Part shown: positions 44,176 to 55,818 of the stretch, one piece after another
How positions within the stretch are numbered: the first letter of the stretch is position 1
How the letters are laid out: every line of letters begins with the position of its first letter
Source of the DNA: Zygnema circumcarinatum
Lineage: Eukaryota > Streptophyta > Zygnematophyceae > Zygnematales > Zygnemataceae
Reading direction: 5' to 3'
Assembly (NCBI GenBank): GCA_037447605.1
Contig: CM074804.1
Location: 773,919-837,918, forward strand
Length of the DNA stretch: 64,000 nt
Notes under the pieces: model-generated
What the model was told of the DNA's origin: nothing
The model's database searches: none
What the model saw: only the letters and a program-made list of their open reading frames with translations
Position numbers and translations under genes: made by a program

Positions 44176-47100
44176 CTAAGTTGGTAAGCCGCCTTTCACC
44201 TGAGCAGCCGTACTCCTCTCTCTCTCCTCCTTCCTCATCCTGCTGCTACTGCTGGCTGCACTCCCCATCTCAAAGCGCAAAAGAAGAGAGTTTGCCATCA
44301 CTCCCAAGGAGCTGAACCCCATGAGAGCTCCTGCAAGGGGAGGAGTAAGCATGGTGTTTGTGAGAGGGAGAAGCGCTCCAGCAGCTATAGGAAGGCCCAC
44401 CTGCATCACCAAATCAGAGTGGGGGGAGAGTGGGGTGAGAAAGGAGGGATAGAGAAGAGAGGGGGAGAGAGAGGGAGGGAGAGCACCATGTCAGGCAGTG
44501 AAGTCCAGACAGCATCTGCTGTACAGGCTATCTTCAGTGAGGGTAAAGTTCAGGCGTTGAATATTAGATCAACCAATTTCTCTACTTGACTCATGAAGCG
44601 TAGCCTCGGTAAGAAAAAACAAGGGCCTACGAACAGAAGCTTTGATGATTTGATCTTACCAAGTTATACAGGAAGGCCCAGCCGAGATTTTGGCGAATTT
44701 TTCGGAGCGTTGCTTTGCTCAACTGCACTGCTTCGACTGCCTGCATAAAGCAAATGCTGCCCCTTAGTAGACAATCTCCTTTCTCGTTCTTGTTGTTGTT
44801 GTGCAAATGCAGTACTTTTAAGCAGGCTTGGAAGCACAACCTACAGGCAATGCGTCCTTTAGTTCCTAGCTTAGCTCCCTCTCTCTCGTCATATAGGTTG
44901 CAATCTATCTCACTCCGCTACGCAACGGAAAAACTTTAGGAACATAAAAGTCCAAGAAAAGCAAGGGAAAAGAGATACACTAAGTGAAAAAACATAGTGA
45001 GTGTTTGCCAACACATGCCGATGAACAAAGAAACTGACAAGAACTGCTCCTGCCTCCTCACCTGTGACAGCTTGTCGCGCATGAGAACAATAGATGCAAC
45101 CTCGCTCGCTGCTCCCACTCCCCCTGCCATGGCTATGCCAACGTCGGCCTGAGCTAAAGCAGCAGCATCATTCACTCCATCTCCCACCATAGCTACTTTC
45201 CGTCCACTTTCCTGCAGCTTAGAAACAAAAGCTGCCTTGCCATCTGGTTGGATTCCTGCATACACCTGCAAAAAAGGAAAAATAAAAATCATACAACACA
45301 ACAAGTATAGGTATGGTATGGCGCTTTTAGGGTCTAGGGTCTTTCAAGTAATTTGTCAGATATAGTGTGGAAGTTCCGAAAAACTAATGTCGGTTTCAGT
45401 TGTAGGCCTTGAGCTGTTGTTCAAAGAACAATGTTCAACTAAAGAAGTTGATTTCACCACTAGAAGCAAATCGATCTTTGTTCTTACCATGTTTTCAAGA
45501 ATGCCAACTTTTCGTGCCACAGCAAGAGCAGCAGAATGCCGGTCTCCTGACAACATGGCGACATCAAAGCCCATCTCACGCAGAGACCTCACTGTGTCTT
45601 GAGATTCCTCTCTAACCTGCCCCTCCCGTCACTTGCCCACAGAGTGAAGAGAGGGAAGAAAGGGAAAGGAAGGGAGAGGGACTATAGAGAAAGAGAGAAT
45701 CTACACTCTTAACAGGGTGAGAAGAAGATGGGAGAGAAAGGACAGAGGGAGAGAGAAGAAAGCGAAAGGAGGAGAGAAAAAAGGAGGAAGCGGGGAGGGT
45801 AGAACCTACTCACCTCGTCCACCAAAGCCATTGAACCGGCAATTTTTCCGTCAATTCCGACATAGATCATTGTTTTTGTATCGTCAACTAACGTTCCGAC
45901 TTGTGGCAACTCTCCTTCTGCTCCAAGCCTCCTCACCCACTCTATTGTTCCCACACTCACACGCTTCCCCTCCACCATAGCTACTGCTCCTGCTCCCGGC
46001 TCCTGCTCAAAGCTTCCCTCTTGAACCTGTCAGGCAGACCCAGAAAAATTCAAATTTTCAGTTCATTTATTAGATTTGGTGGCAAATCCTCGTTTTATTT
46101 TGCATTCTTTCAACTCTCTTTCGTTGTACAGAAGGTGGAAGAGAGGGAGAGAGAGAGAGAGAGAGAGTGAGAGCTCCTACCTCCACACTCCTGCAGCCTG
46201 CAGCTTTGGCTGCATTCACAACCGCCTGTGCGAGAGGATGTGTAGTGAGCCTCTCTACTCCAGCAGCCATGGCCAAAAGCTCCGACTTCTCTGAGACACT
46301 GCCCATGACAACCAAAACATCTTACTTGCTCAATATAAAAAATCATAAAAAGGCAAAGAAAACCATCCACACGTAGTGGCCTCTGCGAAAAAAGCAGACA
46401 TGTCGCAGCATTTTGGACCCTAAAAGTTGCAAGGGAAAAAGGATAAACTCAGGGTATTTCAAGTCTGCTTTTCTACCTGTCAATAGTGAAGATGTTGGTT
46501 ATAACAGGTCGTCCTAAAGTGAGTGTTCCGGTTTTGTCAAACACGACAGTATCTATTGAAGAAACTTTCTCTAACACATCGCCTCCCCGGATGAGCAAGC
46601 CCCTTCTCGCCCCTAAGCCAGTGCCCACCTGCTCACAACCGCATAATCACAAACAGGAAAAATGTAGCCTGAAAACGGGGGCATAAAACACGACAAAGAA
46701 AGAAACGAAGCGAAGATCAGAAGAAGGGCTGCAAAGCGTTCTTTAGTCAGATGCAGTGACGAAGAACTTACCAGCACTGCTGTTGGCGTGGCCAAACCAA
46801 GGGCACAGGGACACGCAATCACCTGCCAAATGTTCAAAATACAAAGGTTCAAAATGCGAAGGTTCAAAATGCGAAGGTTCAAAATGCGAAGGTTCAAAAT
46901 GGCAAACTCCAAAGGGAAAGAACAACAAGGAACATGACGGAAATAGCCCCAAATCGGGGCTTTTTGTGCACTTACAAGCACATTGCATGCAAGTTGGAGG
47001 GCGAGAAGGAGGGGTCCTCCCGCAGGCACTACTGCCGGAAAGAGAAATCGTCCCGCAGTGCTCCAAAAGGCAAAGGTGGCAGCAGACAAGCCCATCACTC

Positions 47101-50100
47101 CGTAACAGAATTTTCCGGAGACCTGGTAGCAAAGAAACAGGTTTTTGAATGGTCCCGGCATGAAAAGCCGAGAGGACAAAAGCAAGAAAGTAAGCAGGTC
47201 TGAGGTCTTCGAGTTCGAAAAATACACTACTAGTACCTATAAATACTACAAACAACCTTTTGAAAGCCTGGAAATGACAGAAAATGCAAGGTGAAATGGG
47301 ACTGAAAACCACGAGTAATCCAATCGGAAGGAAGGGCCTGACCTCATCCGCGAGTCGCTGCACGGGAGGTTGGCGAGTCTGAGCCTCCTCCACCATCCTC
47401 ACAATGTCGGCGAGGACCGTCTCTCCGCCCGCACGCTTCGCCTCTACCACTATCGCTCCATTAAAGTTCACAGAGCCGGCAGTCACCTCGTCCTGCACTC
47501 AGAGTATAAATATTTTTTATTTTTTTATATTTTTTATCATTTTGTACAAAAATATGGAGTTGTTCGAAGCACGTGGTTTGATCTTGAAATTTTTGTATGA
47601 AAATGGAATGGCAGAAGATGGGGCCCACCCCCGCCTTTTTGAGAACAGGTAGAGGCTCTCCCGTGAGACTTGACTCGTCCACTGTTGTGCGGCCACCTGT
47701 CACCACTCCATCAACCGGAATCCTGTCCTGCGACCGCAGTACTTTTTCGGTTTTTGAATGGATTGAATACTAAGTATGGGGCTCTGATATTCCATATTCC
47801 ATAACAAAGGCAATGCTCTGATTTTTTTTTTTTTTTTTTTTTGGCTCACTCCAATAACCATAATATCAAAAGTTTATTCGTTGCTAATCTTGCCTTTCTT
47901 GCAACGCGACAAACGAGATAGGCTATTTAAAATTTAACTGTTAAGATCAATTGTCTTCAGTTTGAGGACTGTTTTTGCATTGGCACTCACCCCTGGGAGG
48001 ACCAATACGATGTTGCCAGATGTCAATGTGTCTATGGGGACAGTCATTGAGTTGGGGAGTTCATTCCCTTGCAATGCTTTAGCCCCATCGGATGAATCTG
48101 ACTCATCGACAACGAGCCGTGCTTGAGATGGGAGCAGATTGAGGAGGGCGGTCATGTCGCTGGTGGCCTGAGATAGGCAGATGTGAAACACATTTACAAG
48201 ATCAATTTAACAGTAGAAACTTCCCTACTTGCTGGAAGCTTAGGAAAGTACGAGACAATTCAGGGATAAGCCGGAGAAAAAGCAAAGTAGCATGCTAAGG
48301 GACCTTATGTTAAGAGCTTCCTTCAGCTGCGCGGGCCCACCTGCAGTTTCGCCCTCTCCTCCACTGCTCTTCCCAGCAATACAAACGCGAGCAGCATTAC
48401 AGGCTCCTCGAAAAAGGTGGGCCACCCCTGTGCGTTTCAACACAAGAAATGCGCCTCTTTAAATGATAATTTTCTTAGTGGTCAATGCAATACTTAACAT
48501 TCTCTTAAAGTATCCGCAAGAAGTGACATATTGTACACGGATTCTGCAGTACCGACAGCAGCGTGCCAACAAGCAGACCCTACAGACCATTGCTTCGAAA
48601 GGATTGATTGCAGGAATGCAAATGCTCACTTGCTGAGTAAAGTGCAGTCTGAACTAAGCTCTCTTGCACTCACAAGAGAAAAAAAAAGATGCTGGTTTTC
48701 CCAGCAGCGCCTAAGTGATGCATAGAGTGAGCACAAAGCAGCTATTATGGCTAGCTAAAACAAAGTGGTAGTGGGAGGAAGCTCACCAAGCTTGGCAGGA
48801 GGGAAGCCACTGAGCTGACTGCAAAAGATGACAATGCTCCAAGGCCGACCAGAGTGTTCATATTGGGACTGTTCCGTCGGAGACTGTTCCAACCATCCTT
48901 GAGCAGTCTATCCCCATTCACACCATGAAGCAGCATTGAACAAAGTCAAACATTGTGAAGTGGAGGTACACGTAAAGGAAGCCTTGTAGCCAGTCCCAAG
49001 ATGATCTAGCCTACTCACATTTGATGCTGCAATTGATTCTGTTTGGAGGTCAAAATAGGAGTGGCAAGATCTATTGAAGTTGAGAATCTTTAAGCCATAT
49101 ATCTAAGCTGCCTGCTGCACCTTTCCACTTAGCGGCACACCTTTAAGTGCCATGAATTTCAGTGCTGCAGAGAAAGGCAAACTCACTCTCTTCCTGGGCC
49201 AACCAAAGCCGCTATGGAAAGCATCACATGGAAGTTTGTTGAGTGCAGGAATCTCAGCCAAACAGGAAGTGCTCCTTTAAGGAAATGGGCCGCATGGCCC
49301 ACAAGGCAGGCAGCTGCAAGAGCCCACGCGACTGCCATCCTGCGCCCTGCACCAAAATTTCAAGAAGCAATTAGGGGCAAAATAGCCAGACTACTCTCTA
49401 GAATATTAACCACGTGTGTGAGTAAGCCTGCTTTGTTCGAATGGTGAGTGAAAGAAATGTTTTTAAACAATTCACAAAATCAGGTCGCGTGTTCAAAGAA
49501 GGAGAAACAAAACTTCACCACTTTCTTTTAGTCGTTGAAGCCGCTCTTGACGCTTCCGTTCAGCTGCTGGTACGGTTCCTGCTGTCTTATTGGTCTCTGA
49601 GTGCCCACACAGTACACAAGAATTAACGATTGAGTTGGTGATTGAAATGAATACGAAATAGGGTCCTGAACTGCATTAACGTCCTCACAAAGCTCCTTGG
49701 CTAAGGATGCCGATAAGCCCAACATGCGAAGAGAAAAGCTCCCAGCTCAGCTTGTAGTATTTAAATAGGAGCCCTACCTCGCACAGCAGTTGTAAAGCCG
49801 CACTCAGTAAGATGCTCCGCCAGGGCTTTTGCAAGACCCTGCTTTGCTTTCTCTCCACTTGGCAGGCTTGCAGGCTCAGACAGTTGAACGCGTACCAAGG
49901 CTGTTTCTGTGGCCAAATTCACCGACGCAGAAGATACTTGAGGCTGCCATGGATGAGAGGACAGCAATTTGCGTTCAGTGGCCACTTTCCTTACAAACAG
50001 AAAAGAGCCTCTTTGTGCATTTCCAGCACTGGGGACCATTATGCGACTGGACTGGACTACGTCACAAGTTGGAGGCTGCTTGACAACTGAATACACCAAC

Positions 50101-51434
50101 ATCGATTCACGACGACATAGATTTGCATATAATATTGTGATGGTGAAAAGGAATGGGAACCGTAGACTTAGCTAGTGCTTCTCGAACGATCTTTCTAATT
50201 ATAGGTAGTGTGTGTGTGCACCCCGTATAACTCATCACTAAGCGTGATTCAGTTAGGCACCGTTAGTAGTGCTCTCTCACCTGAGATTCCAGAATCTTCT
50301 TCACTGAAGCAGCACAGCCTCCACAAGACATACCCTGTTGCCAAAAATCAGATGCTCATTTGTGAAAAAAATGTCTTGGCATTTTCAGTTGAAAATTTCA
50401 CTTAGCCATTAAGGCAAGCTACTAACCTTTATCCCCTAAATTCTCATTGGATTTACAGTCCATTGTTTGAAATTAGCCTTTTCCCGATTCTATAATGCAT
50501 GACATTCGAGAACCAACCTCTGATCAATAAAGGGCAAGATAGCCTAAATGTAGAAACATAATTGATGGATACCCGTAAAGAGCAGATTCTTCCAATGCAC
50601 CTCATCGGCATTCTCAGAGACTACGCTTCAAAATACGTTTATTTTACTCACCCCAACTTCCAAAACAATGATAGCTGCTGGACTCCCTTCGTCAACAGTG
50701 CTCCCTGCAACACTCTGAGCACTGCCAGCGCCTCCGAATCCGCGGCCACCCCTCCCACCAGAACCGCCAAAGCCGCCTCCTCCACTTCCTTTGCCAAAAT
50801 TTCCACCTCCATATGCTTCTGTTGCAATGCCGCTAGACTCAGGGAAGGGAAAATGTGCCGCAGAAATGCTGGCTGTGTGGAGGCTGCCGCGAGGGCAGCA
50901 GAAGGGAAGCACTTTTGCAGCATGGAGGAGCAGCGAGAGGTGGTTTCTGCTGTTAGAATCGGGAGGTGCTAGCCACATGATAGCATGTAGGCGCTTGAGT
51001 TGTCTCATTCTTGCAGCTTTGGAGCATCTTTGTGTGAGGGAATGAGAAAAGGAAATTTGCCTGTTGGGGATGCTGCAATGTTGGGAGCATAATGCCACAT
51101 TTTTTGCCTGGGAACGGTGAATTGGCTGTTGGGAAGTAGCTGCAAGTGCTGCCATGGGTGTGGCAGCTGCATGCAACAAAGGCAGGGTTCCGAAGGAGCT
51201 CCAGGAAGCACATGCCTGTGCCATGCGGGAGCTGCTGCATTGCAGCCTACTCCTAAACATAGGCCTTGTCAATGCCCTTCCCAAAAGCTCGGGTGAAGCC
51301 CTTGGTGGAAGACAGCTCAATATCTGGCTTGTTGCAGGCTGCTGAGAGCAGCGCAAACACGGCAAGCCTCGGCGCAGAGGCACATGCCAATTTAGAGAGG
51401 TATGGATACGCAATGGCGTCTGCTGCAGCGCCAT
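44176..51434 (-). CDS. PAA1: Chloroplast envelope Cu(I)-transporting P1B-ATPase
   Basis: Nineteen exons on the minus strand: 51434..50652, 50334..50281, 49943..49778, 49596..49519, 49346..49187, 48907..48787, 48427..48341, 48167..47991, 47727..47629, 47492..47343, 47122..46976, 46822..46772, 46628..46477, 46298..46181, 46026..45814, 45616..45488, 45265..45062, 44740..44660, 44400..44176. They total 3195 nt (1064 aa). The enzyme moves Cu(I) across the plastid envelope to supply stromal Cu/Zn SOD and plastocyanin. Seen: a long Ser/Arg-rich N-terminus with a Gly-rich tract, as in Arabidopsis PAA1/HMA6; metal-binding GMSCGGC (262-268); LTGEP (563-567); ion-channel CPC (678-680); phosphorylated DKTGT (722-726); HP motif TTHP (760-763); GDGVND (923-928). 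The C-terminal membrane part ([20 protein letters not shown]) matches PAA1 better than PAA2. Nearly all introns are phase 0. It is divergent from the Tim17-family gene. Confidence 0.96.
46142..46170. repeat. (GA)n microsatellite in a PAA1 intron
   Basis: About 14 GA units just beyond the donor of exon 14. Confidence 0.9.
46841..46906. repeat. 15-bp tandem repeat, about four copies
   Basis: Unit GTTCAAAATGCGAAG in the PAA1 intron between exons 11 and 12. As 15 is a multiple of three, it yields a spurious repeated NLRIL peptide on the minus strand. Confidence 0.92.
47821..47843. repeat. Poly(T) run
   Basis: About 22 T in a PAA1 intron, that is poly(A) on the sense strand. Confidence 0.9.
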
Positions 51435-51779
51435 GGCTGCTGCTGCTCTGCTCTGAGCAGCCTGAAAAGAAGCGGGAAAGGGAGGAAAATAAAATCTAAA
51501 AACTTCTGTTTAATGGCTGCTCGCCATGGAGGCTGCTGCCCAGCCTCCCCGCCATGCACCCCTCCTCCTCGGCCATGGAATGAGCTCGCCTGTCCCTCCC
51601 AGGCGCCCTTTTCGAATCCAGCGTCCAATGGAAATTCGCCACTTGTACAGGATTGCACACGTGGCAGTTTTCCAGTGGGCAATGCTCGACTCGAGCTTCA
51701 CAGAGGATGAGCGGAGAAAGGGAAGCAGCGAAACAGGGCTAATCCTGAAAGCTGTGAAGTTCCTGGTATTATAGTGGCC
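51435..51779. promoter_or_regulatory. Compact divergent upstream region, PAA1 (minus) and Tim17-family gene (plus)
   Basis: Only 345 bp separate the two start codons if both starts are right. It holds a CACGTGGC box at 51658-51665. It is probably a bidirectional promoter. Confidence 0.45.
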
Positions 51780-54126
51780 ATGGCGGCGGTAAGGCCTTGG
51801 TATGCGCATTCTTGAATGGCGGCGGGGGGTGGGCGATGATGGATCCTGCAGCCATGTCTGTGAGAAGGGGAGCCTTTTTTCTGAGGTGGCTGCGTGCATT
51901 TATGCAGGCAGGAGTTGCAGTGAATCTAAGACAGTGAGCTTCTCTGGAGCAAAGGACGAAGATTAGGAAGATGAGATATCAAAAGAATGAACACGACCGT
52001 TGAGTACTGCACGAAGGCGTTGCATGTGAACAAGGGGAAGGAGGAGATCATGTCGGCGATGGACAGTTGTTAAGACATTTTACTACCAGAACTTGAAGAT
52101 TGACCTTAAAACGCAAAAAAGAACGCGCTGCAGGAGAGTCGCGCTACGGGTATTGTACGATGGGCCTTCTGAGATGCCCCGCCCTTACTCCAACTTGAAG
52201 TGCCTATGCCTTGTGAGTGATTAAAATACATGTCGATACTTGCATGTAAATGCAGGATGGGACATAGCCAGATGGATGTAGAGAGGGAGAGAGGACGAGT
52301 GATATGGTTTGTTTCATGTATGTTTGTATAGAATGCGTCAAATGTGGGACAAGATGCTGCCCAATTTCTGCCGGGCGAGATTATTTTTCAAGAGAACAGA
52401 ACTCTGCTTTTCACCTCGTGCAGGTGTCTGAACTTGAGTAAGTACACTCGTTCCCATGGCAGAAGAATCTGCCGAATTCAAAATTCCATCCAACAGGGTG
52501 AGACGTTACACCAGCTGAAATCATTTCATGGAAATTCTGTTAACTCTTAAGTGTGCATGTTCAACCATATGGCTCGCTTTTGTGTTATATTAATTAACGT
52601 GGCGGGGGAAATTCCTTATTTGCCTTCTTTCGCCTTTTGTTCCCTCTGTTCACTATTCAAATTCATGTGCCAATCTCCCTTCATTCAGCGTCCTGTGCAT
52701 AGTTTATCAAGAATCAGCTCGCAGCATACCTGTTTTTCATGGCTTTTGGCATGGTACACCTCTTGTACATACTATCTGGTCATGGGTAAACAGTGGCTTT
52801 TTGGTGTTTAGGCTGACTAAGTTGTAGCCGATGTGCAGGGATCTTCGCCAGAAGTGGATGAATGGGCCACCACAACTACTGCCGGCATGCTTGCAGGATT
52901 AGTCTATGGTGGCTTCCGTGAGGCTGCTGCAGATCATTCGGTATCCCCTCCCATCCGGTCTCTTCTCGTTGCCCGGAGATAGTGGTGTTGTGTATGGCTC
53001 TCACACGCAACATATGTAGTTCATGCACTTTATAACGGTTGAAGGATTCTAGAATAATCGTTTTGTAGGGTTACATTGCTCGTCACATAGGAAAAATGCT
53101 CCTTTGCGCTTTGGAGTAATCAAGCATGGCTGCTCCTAATACACGCAGCTGTACATTATGTTATGGTGCAGGGAAATAAAGATGCAGTGTTACCGCCCGG
53201 CCTTTCGTCAGAGCATGCGAGTAAGGCAACCCAAACAGCTCCTCGGCCAACTCCTCGCAGTCTGATGGAAGAGAGGATGATACGCATATCTAGGGCGAGC
53301 TTTATGGGAGCACTTCAGTTGGGCGCCTTAGCAAGCCTTTTCTCCGGTGTACAGCTCTCTCTTGCAGTTTACCGACAAAAGAGAGACACAATCAACACTA
53401 CGGCTGCAGGAGCAGCAACTGCAGCAGCCCTTGGTCTAGCAAGTGGGTTATGCTGTGATTCACAATCCCCCGCCCCCTGCATTTTGATAAGCATGTCCTT
53501 TCAGTGCTATGCATGATCTCACATGCTTAGAAAACTCGACTAAAAAAGTTGGCTGAATGGTTGGCGCAGTGCCTGGCTCAATTACGGCGCGGTTACGTGG
53601 AGCGGCTGTGGGATTGGCTGTTGGTTCTGTGCTCGCTTTTCCGTTAGGTACATTCTTGGAACCCGATACCTTTAACAACGGTCGTCCCTTGACTGTAGAG
53701 ACTCCATTAGATACATTCTCAGTGTCGTTAATTGTATGAATACTTCAAAGCCTTATTTTTAGATGCTTGCAAATGGATATTAGAAGGACCATGCAAAAAA
53801 ATCGTTCTTTGCTTGGTCCCCTGCATAACATGTATTTTAACGTGAACTTACCATGGATTGGAGGTCTTTAGAATCTGAAGCACAGGGTCGACGAGCTAAT
53901 TGTATAAGCCATCTTGACACTATGGACAGGTATCATTCAGACCGCCCTTCAAAGCGTGCTGCCACAAGAGGAGAGAGCGTCTATCTCTGCCCCCAAAGAA
54001 GGGCCGGATGGTGTGGAGCAGGCAATTCAGCGCTTAGAACAGCACTTTGAGCAGCGCTCTATGGAGAAGAATGATTCTCCGCATCTGGCAGAGAGAGACG
54101 GAGAGGGGCTCAGTCAGAAAGACTAG
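51780..54126 (+). CDS. Tim17/Tim22/Tim23 family membrane protein (TIMMDC1-like)
   Basis: Exons: 51780..51788, 52839..52940, 53172..53442, 53570..53647, 53930..54126. They total 657 nt (218 aa) in frame. The 9-nt first coding exon (GCCATGGCGGCG followed by the donor GTAAGG) is chosen for its ideal start context, strong donor and matching phase. Four hydrophobic Gly/Ala-rich segments are visible: AGMLAGLVYGGFREAAA; SFMGALQLGALASLFSGVQL, followed by YRQKRD; TTAAGAATAAALGLA; and RLRGAAVGLAVGSVLAFPLG. This is the layout of the Tim17 superfamily, and the YR-K-RD segment with the order of helices is closest to TIMMDC1-type proteins, which assist complex I assembly in the mitochondrial inner membrane. 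A charged ~60-residue tail follows. Family assignment is firm, the exact member is inference, and the start is uncertain. Confidence 0.75.
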
Positions 54127-54692
54127 CAGCAGCCCCATATCTGAAAAACACCACTTATGGACGAGCTCAAGCACTCAGGCATTCATTTCATCACTGCTGT
54201 TGGTTGCTGCAGTTTCTTGACTTGGGCATGGGATAAGAGAGGGATTGTTGTTTTCGCTTCCATGAAGACTTGCATGTGCAAGGTTCACGCAAAGTGACGA
54301 CGAAAAGAAAATACCAGGACATCATCATTCGTGAAAGCACCAAGGCATCCAAGCACATGAGCGAATTTTGGGCAAAAACAGTTGCCTTCATTGACCTTAT
54401 AAGTTAGTTCACAATACTGCTTTAACCCTAAAGTCTTCGACTAAAACTGCCAGAGTTGGTCAACGGGACAATACATAGCAACTAGCACTAAAAATCTGTG
54501 GAGATCTAAACTTCATTCGAATAAGGAAACCTTGAATTCCTTCCAAGTACCCTAACTTTGCCAGAGCAGCAAAAGGCCCAAAAAAAAAAAGGGACCGTCT
54601 TATTCGGAACAGCCCGATGCAAGCCATCACCCAAAGGGCACGCTCCAAGGGATGTGACAGTTGTCACGTTATTTTCTCCATTTAGTTTTCTA
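54127..54692. other. Convergent 3' region of the Tim17-family gene and PIN
   Basis: About 570 bp between facing stop codons. I see no other feature besides the expected 3' UTRs. Confidence 0.6.
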
Positions 54693-55762
54693 TCAATTTG
54701 AAAGGGCGACATAAAAGACGAACAAAATGGGCAGCGATAACAACGTGCCGAGAGTTACCCTGTCATACAAACAAGATTCCAAACTCAAGACATTAAAAAA
54801 AACAAACAACATCAATGAACATAATGAAGACCTTCCCTTTCCGCAGATCGGAGCTCCTAAACTCGGATACTTTTTTTTGATAAGATTCCCCTTGAGGTGA
54901 GAAGGCAATCAGCCAGAATGAACCCTCCCAGTGGAAGCCATGGATGAACTCATCAGCAAAGGAGAGTGCCCTCTGGAAAACTAGATCCCTCCCTATACCT
55001 CCTCTCTCCAACTCCTCCTCCTCGCTTCCTCAACTCTCCTTCTGTCTCCGGTCTTCACTAGTGTAAGGACCCACATGACTCGAGTTCCTTGACTACAACT
55101 AAGGGGTGAATGCAATGCTTCTCCCTCCCCCTCTCCCCCTCTCTCTCCCTCTCCCCCTCTCTCTCTCTCCCGCCCTCACCTACCTCCCCCCACAAGCCCC
55201 CATATAGGAGGTAGTCTCCCACTCACCCCGTACTCGCCACCTCCGGAAGCACCTTGTACTCGCTCGCAAACACGAAGGGAATGATGCCTTGAGGCAGGGC
55301 CGCCTGCAGCACAAGGACAGCCCTGCTGCCACGTGTCAGCTTCAGACAGGCCGAAATGCCTTCCATCTAATTTCACCCATTGTATAGAAGGGGAGGAAGA
55401 AGAGATGAAGCCCCAAAAAACCTTTGAAACCTACAATAGACCGCACTGAATGTAATTATTTTTAAGGGAAATTGGTCTCCAAAAGACGGACCTGCACAAT
55501 GGCGATGCGCAGCAGGTCCCCTTTGAGCCCAAAAGCGGCGGAAATTCCGCCAATGATCGCTGGAGTGAGAGCAAAACGGAGCAGCCCTGTCCATGTGGCG
55601 GTCCAAAGACCACATGGAACCCAGCTGCGCTGATTAGCAGAGAACAGTCCTGCAAGACATGGAGACTCACACATAGAAACGATCACTGAAATGACAGAAC
55701 ATTCACAAACAAGCCAACGTTTTCAAAAATGACTTTTCGTTTCCAGCAGAGCAGGAGGGTGG

Positions 55763-55818
<56 letters not shown>

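Noticed and set aside
51983-52069. 28-codon ATG frame on the plus strand upstream of the Tim17-family exon 2
   Set aside because: It ends in a stop without a donor and cannot join exon 2; it lies in the proposed intron 1.
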